From the NCBI GenBank assembly GCA_963805325.1, contig CAWDTS010000004.1, positions 372,001-436,000 of the forward strand: a stretch of 64,000 nt of DNA, in the 5' to 3' direction. Position numbers and translations under genes: made by a program. The DNA comes from DASWJZ01 sp963805325. GTDB taxonomy: Bacteria > Pseudomonadota > Alphaproteobacteria > Rhizobiales > Afifellaceae. This document shows, one piece after another, positions 35,949 through 44,698 of this stretch (within the stretch, counting starts at the first letter, position 1; each line of letters begins with the position of its first letter). The notes below the pieces were generated by a model that made no database searches, was not told the origin of the DNA, and was given only the letters and a program-made list of their open reading frames with translations.

Positions 35949-36779
35949 TCAGCGGTCACCGCATTTAGGAAATTCGCGCCAAAGCCGCCCATCGAGCAGG
36001 GCGCCGCCTTTGCCATTCGACGGAGGGTCAGAGTGCTCGGCCTCTTGTGGCGAGCACCCTCCCTTCAGCACCAGCGGATTGGAACGATAGGCGCCGTATT
36101 GCTTATGAAAGAACGCGATGCCGTGCGCCGCGCACTGGTCACGCATGGCCTGGAAGAACGAGACTGGGCTCACCCGCGCCCCGGGTCCGCTCTCGCCGCC
36201 GGAGATGATCCAGTCGGGTTGGCAGTCGCCGCCATCGCGGAGGAGCACGGCGCCAAGCGCCGGTTCGTAGGAGACAAAGCGTACCACCGCCGGGATGGCT
36301 ACCAGATGCGGCCAGCGCTGGTCGAAGCGCTTCTGGTCCTCTGCCGTCACACCGAGCCAGACGTTCGGCCAACCTCCACTGCCCCAGTCCTTCGGCATCA
36401 TCCTGGCGATGTTCTGAGGCCGCTTAGTCAGAAGTTGCCAGTCCAGCTGAGGCGTCTCGTGGATGAGGGCGAAGAGGTCGGTTCTCCATTCGGCCGGAAC
36501 GCGGTTGTCGAAGACATCGGCCAGGGAGGCGCAGAACACCCGCTGGCGCCTGCCGTGTTTTGCCTGAAAGCGTCTTGCGTCGTCATTCCAACGCCGCGGT
36601 TTCCTCCAGTTTGCTGGCGACGTCCGCCGGCGCTTGCCGCGAGGTCCCCATTCGGTCCAGCCGCGGTAGGCATTCATCGCCTCAGCGTAGCAGTGGTCGC
36701 AGGCGGGCGAAACGTTGGTACAGCCGATCCACGGATTGAAGGTGGAATCGGTCCATTCGATGCGGGTCCAGTCAGCCAG
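35949..36779 (-). CDS. DUF5131 (phage Gp37/Gp68) family protein
   Basis: The 276-residue protein has the family start ADWTRIEWTDSTFNPWIGC, a radical-SAM-like Cys cluster CTNVSPACDHCYAEAM, and later motifs QLLTKRPQNIARMMP and WIISGGESGPGAR. Conserved sequence begins at a CTG (36777-36779) preceded by a perfect GGAGGA; the only other in-frame starts lie upstream (TTG at 36836). Members are found on phages and islands, often with a three-Cys-motif partner that I do not see here. Biochemical role unknown. Confidence 0.8.
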   Translation of the reverse strand: MADWTRIEWTDSTFNPWIGCTNVSPACDHCYAEAMNAYRGWTEWGPRGKRRRTSPANWRKPRRWNDDARRFQAKHGRRQRVFCASLADVFDNRVPAEWRTDLFALIHETPQLDWQLLTKRPQNIARMMPKDWGSGGWPNVWLGVTAEDQKRFDQRWPHLVAIPAVVRFVSYEPALGAVLLRDGGDCQPDWIISGGESGPGARVSPVSFFQAMRDQCAAHGIAFFHKQYGAYRSNPLVLKGGCSPQEAEHSDPPSNGKGGALLDGRLWREFPKCGDR

Positions 36780-36836
36780 ATTTTCCTCCCAGGACAGGAA
36801 GATTCTAGCCTCGCTGGCGATCCCTTCGCAAGACAA

Positions 36837-37114
36837 TTATCTAACAATATCAACAGACTAACAGGATAGCAAATCGCTGTCAGCGAAAGTCCGTTTGGGG
36901 GGAGGGGGGGCAAATCCTTGGAGTGAATGTCTCCCGGACCGCTTGTGTGGGGACGCGCGCGATCCCGCGAAATTCCGGAATAATTTTTTTTTGCCCGTTT
37001 TTGATGTTGTGGATGGCTCTGCACGCTGCGGCCAGCAGGCCGTGTTGCAGCCAGGCCACGATGAGATTCGCGCGCACGCCAAGTTTGGTGAGGAGATTCT
37101 CGCCGTGAGCGCAC
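36837..37114. other. Island non-coding stretch
   Basis: No supported gene. It contains a G-run (36896-36910), a palindrome ATTCCGGAAT followed by a T9 run near 36974-36991, and sequence without recognisable protein similarity on either strand. Confidence 0.35.
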
Positions 37115-37243
37115 GGTAACCTTGTTCACGCTCACGCCGATCGAGCGGATGGTGTCGGCTGCGCCTTAACCTTGCGGTGTCAGAACATCGATCGGACGCT
37201 TCTTCGCGACGGTCTCTTCGGGCTTGCATCTCTTCCTTGGCAT
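37115..37243 (-). pseudogene. IS3-family transposase OrfA remnant
   Basis: From the ATG at 37241-37243 the frame reads MPRKRCKPEETVAK, then VLTPQG and a stop. After a one-base jump it continues AADTIRSIGVSVNKVT. This matches the first 45 or so residues of IS3-type OrfA proteins (PRKR-KPEEIVAKLR...IRSIGV). The helix-turn-helix is truncated and OrfB is missing, so it is an inactive fragment. Confidence 0.65.
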
Positions 37244-37399
37244 CCGGTCCGTCCTCCTTGCTGCCAAAAACGCATTCATCAGGGCGGACCACTTCGATCG
37301 GGGCGAATCACATGCGTCTCTATGCCCGCAACCTGCATATCTATCGACCGACGATACAACACGAGAGACTATTGTCCTCGGCCGAGTGAGGTTGCTCCT

Positions 37400-38083
37400 T
37401 CAACGCAAAGGGGAGAGGTGAATCGACGACGGGTCTCGAGCGGGGATACCGAGCTTGGCGGCGATGTTGACCAAGTCGACGAGGGTCTTTGCGTTCATCT
37501 TCTGCATCACCCGACCCCGGTGTGCTTTCACGGTGATCTCGCTGATGCCGAGCTCGAACCCAACCTGTTTGTTCAGCAGGCCAGTCACGACCAGCGCCAT
37601 GACCTCCACTTCCCGGCGGCTCAAAGTTGCGTAGCGCTCTCCAAGCGCTCGTAGCTCCGCTTCGCTGCGCCTTGCCGTTTCGCTACGCTCTAAACCAAGC
37701 CGTATGGTGCTCAAAAGGCTATTGTCGCCGAGGGGCCGCGGCACCAACTCGACGCCGCCCGCCCTCGTCGCCTGGACCAGCATCAACACGTTGCCATTCC
37801 CACTTGTGAGAACGATCGGCATATCGACATGGTAAGCTGCGACGCGATCCTGAAAATCGATACTTTTAAGGCCCGGGAGAGTGACATCGAGCACAAGGCA
37901 GTTCGGACTGGACACCGGCGGCCGAGACAGAAATCGCTCCGCCGTCGCGAACGTCTCCACTTGCCATCCTGAACTGTTAATTTGCCATTCGAGCCGATCG
38001 CGTACCGAGTCGTCGCTGACGACGAACACGATTGGTGTGTGGCGCGACATCACCGATGAAGTTGCAGATTCAGAGCTTCTCAT
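37400..38083 (-). CDS. FixJ/LuxR-type response regulator with degenerate receiver
   Basis: The 227-residue protein has an N-terminal receiver-like domain that keeps the phospho-acceptor position (NCLVLDVTLPGLKS) but has VSDDS at the acidic site and PRPLGD where the conserved Lys-Pro should be. The C-terminal LuxR helix-turn-helix (LSRREVEVMALVVTGLLNKQVGFELGISEITVKAHRG) is almost identical to that of the FixJ paralogue at 48292-48921. It may signal without phosphorylation. The start at 38083 is a choice; 38050 is possible. Confidence 0.82.
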   Translation of the reverse strand: MRSSESATSSVMSRHTPIVFVVSDDSVRDRLEWQINSSGWQVETFATAERFLSRPPVSSPNCLVLDVTLPGLKSIDFQDRVAAYHVDMPIVLTSGNGNVLMLVQATRAGGVELVPRPLGDNSLLSTIRLGLERSETARRSEAELRALGERYATLSRREVEVMALVVTGLLNKQVGFELGISEITVKAHRGRVMQKMNAKTLVDLVNIAAKLGIPARDPSSIHLSPLR

Positions 38084-38411
38084 GTCCAGGTCTCTCGCGC
38101 TCAAGATCATCGCCACCATTGGGAATCTCCTCGGGCTGTCGGAGATGAACTCGGGCCGTTCCAGCCGGGCCTCACAAAGGCTATTTCTCACGACCTGTGG
38201 GATCACGCCCTGCCATCTTCGTCGAAAGCTTGCCGTGCACGGGATCGAGAGTCCTGACGCAGAACTGAATAATTCTGAAAAGCATGAATCGGCCCGACCG
38301 CAAGCTGCCGACCGGCCGCGTGGCCCTGTCGGGTGCGTCACTCGGCCCCGAACCTTTTGCTGTGCGAGGACTGTAGATTAAGACCTGTTGGACTGGAACC
38401 GGAGGTTCTCC

Positions 38412-41261
38412 GTGCCGCAGTGCGAACCACGTGTGTTTGAGTCCAGCGGGCGGGAGATCGACCTCGTTAGACGTGAGTTGCGGGTCCGCGGAGTGAAGAT
38501 CCCGATTGGTGATCGTGCGTTCGAGATCGTCGAGACGCTGGTGAGCGCAGCCGGCGAACTGGTGACCAAGGACGACCTGATGAGGCGTGTGTGGCCGGGC
38601 GCAATCGTCGAGGACAATACGATTCAAGTGCATATTTCTGCGATCCGCAGGGCGCTGGGGCAGGATCGCGCCATGCTCAAGACGGTAGCAGGTCGTGGCT
38701 ATCGGCTGCTAGGCGACTGGACAATCCAACAGGAGAGCACGTCAGCAGAGACACAAGTGCCTTGGGCGGTCCGGACCGCCGCCCGTCCATTTCTGACCAA
38801 CGTTCCAGTGGCGGCGTCGGCGCTCATCGGTCGAGAGACAGCTGTCCGGCAATTGTGTGACTTGCTTTCCGCCTACCGGGTGGTGACCCTGACAGGGCCA
38901 GGCGGGATCGGGAAGACCGTATTGGCTTCCGAGGTGGCCCGGAGGTTATTCCCGACGCTCGAGGGCGATGTCTTGCTGGTCGAGCTTGTCTCACTGTCGG
39001 AGGCCGATCGGGTGCCATCCGCCGTCGCCTACGTTCTTAACCTGCAATTGCGCGGCGATGAAATGTCGGCGGCCTCGGTCGCTCGAGCGATCGGAACCAA
39101 GAAGCTCCTCCTCGTTCTCGATAATTGCGAGCACGTCATAGACGCTGCGGCGAGAATGGTGGAAGCGCTCGTCCAGGTATGCCCACACATGACAGTGCTT
39201 GCGACCAGCCAAGAGGTGCTTTCCATCGAAGGCGAATTTGTTTATCGCGTCCCCCCGCTGGCGGTACCGGCGCCGCATTTGGAGGCGTCGGATGACGTCC
39301 TTGAGCACAGCGCCGTGCGGCTTTTCATTGCGAGGACGCGCTCACTGCGGGCCGACTTCCAATCGCAGGGAGATAAGCTTGCGGTGATTGCCGCAATTTG
39401 CCGGCGGCTTGACGGCATTCCCCTCGCTATCGAGTTTGCTTCGGCCCGCGCGGCGACGCTTGGCATCCAACAAGTCGCGGGGCGTCTGGACGATCGCTTC
39501 GCATTGCTCACAGGCGGGCGACGCACGGCCCTCCCGCGGCACCAGACGCTACGGGCGACGCTTGACTGGAGTTTTGACCTGTTGTCCGCGGCGGAACGGC
39601 GTTTCCTGCGACATCTAGCGATCTTCCCGGCGGGGTTCACGCTCGAAGCTGCAGCGGCGGTCCTGAGCGAGACAGAATCAAGTGTCGTCGTCGGCATATC
39701 AAGTCTGGTTTCAAAGTCACTGGTGACACTAGATGGATCGGAAGCCGCTCGGCGCTGGCGCCTGCTCGAGACGGTCCGCGTCTACGCGCTGGAGAAACTC
39801 GCCGATAGCGCCGAATACGGACAGGTCGAGCGGCGTCACGCAGAATTCTATCTGGGGCTATTCGCTCCTTTCGCGGTCGCGAGTTTGCTGCAGACCGCTA
39901 TCGACGACCTCAGCCGCTATCGCCGAGAAATTGACAATCTTCGGGCAGCGTTGAACTGGGCGTTCTCGACCGGGGGCGACATTGTTCTGGGGGGCGCACT
40001 TGCAGCTGCCGCAGCCGATTTCTGGGTAGCCGTATCGCTGGTCGCCGAATGTTGCGAATGGACCGGCAAGGCGCTGACCCATCTTGGCGACGCCACCGGC
40101 ACCCGTACCGAAATGGTCCTGCAGTGCAGTCTAGGCTTCGCCATGATCTATACTCGGGGAATGGGCGCGGGCGCTCGCGACGCTTTGGTACGGGCGCTTG
40201 CATTGGCGCAGGCATTCGAAGATTTCGACTATCAGCAACGTGCCACCTACGGACTTTGGCTGTTCGCGTCGCGCTCGATGGCCCTGAACGACGCGTTCGT
40301 TTTCGCCCGCAACTATGAGGTCGTGGCTCGAGTTCGTGATCTGCAATCTCAGACGACTGCCGCTTGGCTGGTCGGCATACCGCAAACCTATTTGGCGCAG
40401 CACACCGAAGCTTGCGAGCGACTGCAATGGGCGATCGACAACTATCCCGTGGAACGACGGGGGCCAGACATGGTCCGATTTGGCGCGGACTTGCGTACCT
40501 CGGCCATGGGGCACAACATGGTCAATTTGCTGTCCTTGGGTCGATTGGATGCCGCAACACGGGCAGCCGAGCGTGCGATCGGAGAGGCGCGAGGCACAAA
40601 CCAGCCGACCGTGCTATGTGTCGCCTTGGCATGGGCGGCCGGCTTCCTCTTTCTGAGCCTGGATGAGTTGGATTTGGCGAACGAATACGGTGAGGAGCTT
40701 GTAGATCACGCCTACAAGCATGCCCTGCGTCCCTATTACGCCGCCGGCCTCTGCGTCAGGGGTGCGCTCGCGGCAAGACGCGGAGAACCCGAACTCGGGG
40801 TCGATCTGCTTCGTGCCGGCCTCGCTGAAATGCGCGAAGCGACCTACCTTATATACTATCCGTTCTTTCGGAAGGAACTCGCCGCTGCGTTGGGTGCGGC
40901 TGGCAGCGTCAATAACGGTCTGGGCGAGATTAACGAGACGTCGCGTCTTGCGGAGGAGACGGGTTACCAGTGGTTCGTGCCGGAACTTCTGAGGGTCAAG
41001 GGCGAACTGCTCGCGCGACGCGGAACCGATGAGCTTGCATTGATGGAGGATTTGTATCGCCAGTCGATGAGCCAGGCACACAAGCAACAGGCCGTCTATT
41101 GGGAACTGTCCTCGGCGACAAGTCTCGCGAAACTTATGCAAATTCAACACCGAGAGTCGGAGGCACATGCGGTGCTTTCTCCGGTATACAACCGTTTCAC
41201 CGAAGGCTTTTCCGCATCAAGAATGAAACAAGCCAAGGCTCTGTTGGATCAATTGTCTTAG
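38412..41261 (+). CDS. Winged-helix STAND ATPase regulator with TPR-like C-terminus
   Basis: The protein of about 949 residues has an OmpR-type winged helix at residues 15-100 (LVTKDDLMRRVWPGAIVEDNTIQVHISAIRRAL), an NTPase domain with P-loop TGPGGIGKT near 161-169, Walker B LLLVLDNCEHV, and QTLRATLDWSFDLLSAAERRFLRHLAIFPAG. A long alpha-helical TPR-like tail follows. Such proteins are ligand- or stress-sensing transcription activators. I chose the GTG at 38412 because GGAGG lies six bases upstream; the TTG at 38388 lacks a site. It is a candidate regulator of the repeated motif in this region. Confidence 0.85.
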   Translation: MPQCEPRVFESSGREIDLVRRELRVRGVKIPIGDRAFEIVETLVSAAGELVTKDDLMRRVWPGAIVEDNTIQVHISAIRRALGQDRAMLKTVAGRGYRLLGDWTIQQESTSAETQVPWAVRTAARPFLTNVPVAASALIGRETAVRQLCDLLSAYRVVTLTGPGGIGKTVLASEVARRLFPTLEGDVLLVELVSLSEADRVPSAVAYVLNLQLRGDEMSAASVARAIGTKKLLLVLDNCEHVIDAAARMVEALVQVCPHMTVLATSQEVLSIEGEFVYRVPPLAVPAPHLEASDDVLEHSAVRLFIARTRSLRADFQSQGDKLAVIAAICRRLDGIPLAIEFASARAATLGIQQVAGRLDDRFALLTGGRRTALPRHQTLRATLDWSFDLLSAAERRFLRHLAIFPAGFTLEAAAAVLSETESSVVVGISSLVSKSLVTLDGSEAARRWRLLETVRVYALEKLADSAEYGQVERRHAEFYLGLFAPFAVASLLQTAIDDLSRYRREIDNLRAALNWAFSTGGDIVLGGALAAAAADFWVAVSLVAECCEWTGKALTHLGDATGTRTEMVLQCSLGFAMIYTRGMGAGARDALVRALALAQAFEDFDYQQRATYGLWLFASRSMALNDAFVFARNYEVVARVRDLQSQTTAAWLVGIPQTYLAQHTEACERLQWAIDNYPVERRGPDMVRFGADLRTSAMGHNMVNLLSLGRLDAATRAAERAIGEARGTNQPTVLCVALAWAAGFLFLSLDELDLANEYGEELVDHAYKHALRPYYAAGLCVRGALAARRGEPELGVDLLRAGLAEMREATYLIYYPFFRKELAAALGAAGSVNNGLGEINETSRLAEETGYQWFVPELLRVKGELLARRGTDELALMEDLYRQSMSQAHKQQAVYWELSSATSLAKLMQIQHRESEAHAVLSPVYNRFTEGFSASRMKQAKALLDQLS

Positions 41262-41376
41262 GCGCCAAAGAGATTTCTCGATATCTCAAAACTTGGTGCC
41301 GGGTCGAGTGACCGTTTCCTTGTTGCGAATTTTCAAAGTCTTTTTGGCGGAGTGCGCCGCTTCTATTTGCGTAAGC

Positions 41377-42330
41377 TTAGTCGGTCACGATCATGCCCCG
41401 AATGTCCAACGTCGAAACATTCCTGCGCCAGGCGGCGGGGCTGGTGCCGGTGTGACTGGTGAACACTCGCGTCAGGTGGCTCTGGTCCGTGAAGCCGCAA
41501 TCCGTCGCAATCTCTGCCAACGAGCGGTCGCCATTCAGCATCATCTCCTTGGCCGCTCTCACTCGCCGTTCAAGCAGCCACTTGTGCGGTGGCATACCAG
41601 TCGACTGGCGAAACGAACGGCTGAAATGACTTAGGGAAAGGCGACACGCGTGGGCAACATCATCAAGCTGAACGACCTTCGACAGATCCGAGCCCATCAT
41701 TTCGGTGGCGCGACGACGCTGCCAAGGAGCGAGACCGCCCAGCGATCCAGCGTCCGATGCGTCCCCATACGCCCGCATCAAATGGAACTGGAGTGCCAGG
41801 ACCAGCTCGTCGATAAATAAGGGCATGGCCCGCTCCGTATCTTCGAGAGCAGGCACTAGACAGCGACCAAGGCTCTTGATCGTTTGATCGGCGACCGGTG
41901 CTCCCTGTTGTACATTCAACCCTGTCATTCGCGGCACGTTGTTCTCGCGCGCCAAGTAGTCGAGGGCGGCGCGTGGAATATGGAACTGCACGACATCAAG
42001 CGGGCCGTCCACGTCGACCGATATGTCTGACTTCAGGTCGTAGAGGCAAGTCGTGTCAGCCGGAAGGACGATGTCGTCCGCCCGCGTCCCATCAATCCAT
42101 GCAATCCGTCGGCGGACCGTTCGCAGATGCAGCGACGCGACAAAAGCCTGCTCTCGTGTCTGCGTCTTTAGTTGGTGCCGCGCCGATTTCTCGGATGCGA
42201 ACCGGGTGACCGTGACCCGGCTGGCGCCGAATGGCCGCGTGATCGATGGCGGCTCCCGCGATAGCCCAAGACTGCGCGCGATGCTCTTCTCAAACTCTCT
42301 CCCTTGCGCGGCCCGCGGCGTGCTGCCCAT
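41377..42330 (-). CDS. AraC-family transcriptional regulator
   Basis: The 317-residue protein has an N-terminal cupin-like sensing domain (VDGPLDVVQFHIPRAALDYLA) and a C-terminal pair of helix-turn-helix motifs (VAHACRLSLSHFSRSFRQSTG and LAEIATDCGFTDQSHLTRVF). The ATG at 42328-42330 overlaps the end of a second AraC gene, so they look like a tandem duplicated pair. Sequence upstream in the same frame to 42777 is a shadow of that gene. Target genes unknown. Confidence 0.85.
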   Translation of the reverse strand: MGSTPRAAQGREFEKSIARSLGLSREPPSITRPFGASRVTVTRFASEKSARHQLKTQTREQAFVASLHLRTVRRRIAWIDGTRADDIVLPADTTCLYDLKSDISVDVDGPLDVVQFHIPRAALDYLARENNVPRMTGLNVQQGAPVADQTIKSLGRCLVPALEDTERAMPLFIDELVLALQFHLMRAYGDASDAGSLGGLAPWQRRRATEMMGSDLSKVVQLDDVAHACRLSLSHFSRSFRQSTGMPPHKWLLERRVRAAKEMMLNGDRSLAEIATDCGFTDQSHLTRVFTSHTGTSPAAWRRNVSTLDIRGMIVTD

Positions 42331-43037
42331 CACCACGCATCTCCGATGCTTCGAGCGGAGATGGGCAGCCGCTCCGACGCCCTTGCCAGGAGGCGTTCCG
42401 ACGCAAGAGTCGCTCGCCAGCGTCCGGGACTGACGCCTACCCGCCGACCAAATACCCGCGTGAAATGGCTTTGGTCCGTGAAGCCGCAGTCGAGTGCTAT
42501 CTCGGACAGCTTCCTGGGTGTCGTTGACAGCAGAGTCTTCGACATCGCAATGCGACGGTCCAAAAGCCATCGGCTCGGCGCAACTCCGGTGCTCACTCTG
42601 AAAGCCCGCGCGAAGTGACTGGCCGTTAGGCCGCATTCCCGAGCGACGGCACGAAAGGAGACGCGCTGACCGATACGTGCTTCCATGATTCCGGTAGCGC
42701 GCTCGAGCTGCCAAAGCGCCAACCCCCCCTTGTTGCCTTCGTGAAGAAAGAGGCCGTCTTGGGGGCCAACGAGGCAAAATGCGAGTGCACGAAGAACGTG
42801 CGCCCGAAAAAGCCTATCGGCACATTCAGAGCCGCATCTCGGTGCATGAACCGCGCTGACGAGTTCACTAATGACCGCGCTGCAGCCTGGCGAAGAGCGC
42901 TGTTTCAAGCGCGAACTCTGCCTGTCGTGCGCCGCAAGCGCCGTCGCGACCATCGCTGCCTCCGCGACAGGTCCGTTGCTTCTTCCGCTCTGCAGTTCGG
43001 TACGACCGTGAGCGTGAGATGTGCATTCGTCGAACAT
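42330..43037 (-). pseudogene. AraC-family regulator, degenerate N-terminus
   Basis: The C-terminal DNA-binding half is intact (ERATGIMEARIGQRVSFRAVARECGLTASHFARAFR and LSEIALDCGFTDQSHFTRVF). The N-terminal half shows no clean sensing domain. Another frame at 42626-42868 carries segments such as NVPIGFFGRTFFVHSHFA that would fit, so frameshift decay is likely. The start is not determinable; 43037 is one of several Met codons. It overlaps the following AraC gene by one base. Confidence 0.6.
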
Positions 43038-43187
43038 TCCAAACCACCACCGCGAGGTCTCGGCTGCCATTCGAAAGGCGAGAATTTCCGAATGGCGAGC
43101 AGCTCCTTTCCCTAGGACGGACGCCCTTAGACGCCGCATCCGATCAGAGCACGCGTGTTTGTGCGTCCGCGGCCGCGGCCAAGCTAT

Positions 43188-43218
43188 TGGACAAAGGTGT
43201 AGGCAATACCATCGTAGG
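43188..43218 (+). promoter_or_regulatory. Shared motif copy F (upstream of tautomerase element)
   Basis: The core AATACCATCGT at 43205-43215 is preceded by AAAGGTGTAGGC, matching the six-copy motif (GGTRTCGNCGATACCATCGT). It lies 139 bases before the tautomerase start, but outside the transposon that carries that gene. Confidence 0.55.
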
Positions 43219-43246
43219 GATCGCACCGCGCGCTTGCCGAAGGGTC

Positions 43247-43621
43247 GGTAGTGTCTCAGTTTGAAATCCGCGACCCTTGACGCGGGTGTCGCTCCCGGCT
43301 CATCGCTCCTATATGCTTGGCGGGAAGCATGGAGGCGGGCATTGCCCATTGTCAGAGTTGAGATTGCCAAGGGCGTTGCGTCCGTCGACCAGAAGAAGGC
43401 CGTGATCCGTCGCATGACGGACGTTCTGGTCGAAGAACTTGGCCGAAATCCCGAATACGTCTTTGTCGTGATCGATGAGGTCGACACCGACAATTGGGGC
43501 CGCAAGGGCCTGTCCCTCACTGATCTATGGCAACAACAACGGCCCAAGGATTCCGCCTGATGTCAGCCGGGTGGCTGGCCGTTCGACGGGCGAGGGTTAG
43601 ATTTCAAACTGAGACACTACC
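43247..43621. mobile_element. 375-bp transposon-like element with tautomerase cargo
   Basis: Perfect 22-base terminal inverted repeats lie at 43247-43268 (starting GGTAGTGTCTCAG) and 43600-43621. They are flanked by identical 8-base direct repeats GAAGGGTC at 43239-43246 and 43622-43629, the hallmark of a completed transposition. Inside is only the tautomerase gene, so the element is non-autonomous and needs a transposase from elsewhere. The parent IS family is not identified here; an 8-base duplication is compatible with families such as IS66 or IS1595. Confidence 0.85.
43342..43560 (+). CDS. 4-oxalocrotonate tautomerase-family protein
   Basis: The 72-residue protein begins, after the initiator, with Pro-Ile-Val-Arg-Val; the N-terminal proline is the catalytic base of this superfamily. 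It continues VEIAKGVASVDQKKAVIRRMTD and YVFVVIDEVDTDNWGRKG, a normal full-length small tautomerase. The TTG start at 43342 follows GGAGG by six bases and is the only start that exposes the proline. The gene is the sole cargo of a 375-bp element with terminal inverted repeats. Substrate unknown. Confidence 0.87.
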   Translation: MPIVRVEIAKGVASVDQKKAVIRRMTDVLVEELGRNPEYVFVVIDEVDTDNWGRKGLSLTDLWQQQRPKDSA

Positions 43622-43629
43622 GAAGGGTC

Positions 43630-43951
43630 AGCCTTGCGCTCGCGGGCATGGCAAGGCACGCCGCCGCGTGGCGGGGAGTCCCGCACTGCGAGGTGCGTGC
43701 CGAAACCAATTGGCCCTTGAGCCCGCCGCAAGCACAGGCAAATAAGCGCGCATCGATGTCGATATTGCTGCAGCCGCGAAGCGATCACCGGCAAATTGGC
43801 GAAAGCAGATGTCAGCCCGCACCCTAACCGTGTTTGGGTGGGCACCTCAGGGCAGTGCTGGCTTCACACAACTCGCGCATCATCTGCAACATACCGCACA
43901 GAGACACCGTGCGATCGGACGACGGGATCGGGCGCTCGTCGCTGATTCGAG
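43630..43951. other. Non-coding stretch right of the tautomerase element
   Basis: About 320 bases with no supported gene on either strand. Before the insertion this sequence was continuous with the DNA carrying motif copy F, so it may once have held the promoter-proximal part of another gene. Confidence 0.35.
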
Positions 43952-44110
43952 TTGAACCGGTTCATAGGCACGGAGGACATTACGAGTCTCATCGACAAGG
44001 CGCTGAAAGCGAATGAGCAGTACGCTCGCACATATGATCCAAAGCTTGGGGCGCATCCGCGACCGAAGATTGCGGTCGTGACCTGCATGGATCCGTGGGC
44101 TAGCGCCTGA
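43952..44110 (+). pseudogene. Beta-carbonic anhydrase, truncated after active-site start
   Basis: The 52-residue frame has LIDKALKANEQYARTYDPKLG and PKIAVVTCMDPWAS then stop. The order helix, then VVTCMD with the first zinc Cys and the Asp of the Asp-Arg dyad, is the start of beta-carbonic anhydrase-like proteins. The normal CMDxR is CMDPW and the remaining 100 or more residues are absent, so the gene is a remnant. Its last 11 bases overlap the convergent cytochrome gene. Confidence 0.6.
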
Positions 44111-44687
44111 GTGAAGGGTAGCCAGCAACGTACACCATCTCTGAGGCTTGCGCTGGAATGTGACAGCTTTGGCAATCGGCGGCGTAGTCTGTCGACATAG
44201 TCTTGACCGGTTCGGATGCTTCAAACCAGGACCAGCCCCAGCCGTCTCCCCAGAGCTTGTTGTCGGCGTGCCGCCCGGTGCTGTCGCGCACCATGACGAA
44301 CCAGCCTTTCAGAATATCAGCGTGGCTGACGGTGCCGGTTGTCATGTCCTCCGTGCTCGCCTGGTAGACCTCTTTCACCAGCACCGCTCCGTCGGGGAAA
44401 TGCCCCTCCTTGCGATACGCGGCGACGGTTCCCGGTGATGCGTAGACGATATGGAGCTGCCGCGAGCCTGAGCCATTGTCAGCTGCAACAGCCCAACTGC
44501 CGAGGAACTCGTAGGTCGCGCGATAGTCTCCCGGGACATGAAGAGTCCCGGCTGGATCGACAACAGTCTCGGTTTCCGCCGCCTCGGCGCTTATGCTTGA
44601 GCGACCATTGATTTGGCCATCCGCCGCGTAGCCGATCACTGCTGCCACCACGGTGGCTCCGGTTAATATGACGGGAATCGCCTTCAT
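44100..44687 (-). CDS. Cytochrome P460-family protein
   Basis: The 195-residue exported protein has a signal peptide (IPVILTGATVVAAVIGYAADG), the P460 fold (YRATYEFLGSWAVAADNGSGSRQLHIVYASPGTVAAYRKEG, GAVLVKEVYQ) and a C-terminal haem motif CQSCH. Family members are periplasmic mono-haem cytochromes that oxidise hydroxylamine or act in detoxification. The ATG at 44685-44687 starts the signal peptide. Confidence 0.87.
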   Translation of the reverse strand: MKAIPVILTGATVVAAVIGYAADGQINGRSSISAEAAETETVVDPAGTLHVPGDYRATYEFLGSWAVAADNGSGSRQLHIVYASPGTVAAYRKEGHFPDGAVLVKEVYQASTEDMTTGTVSHADILKGWFVMVRDSTGRHADNKLWGDGWGWSWFEASEPVKTMSTDYAADCQSCHIPAQASEMVYVAGYPSLRR

Positions 44688-44698
44688 GCTCGTTGCCC

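Noticed and set aside
36970..36992. Palindrome ATTCCGGAAT followed by a T-run as a terminator
   Set aside because: The palindrome has no loop and only four GC pairs, so a stable hairpin is unlikely, and no gene ends just before it.
36880..37077. 65-codon frame with NGQKKIIPEFRGIARVP as a gene
   Set aside because: It has no ribosome-binding site or known family and lies in DNA between an IS remnant and DUF5131; support is insufficient.
37330..37356. TATCGACCGACGATACA resembles the six-copy motif
   Set aside because: The half-sites are spaced differently, the core ATACCAWCGT is absent, and it lies downstream rather than upstream of the nearest gene.
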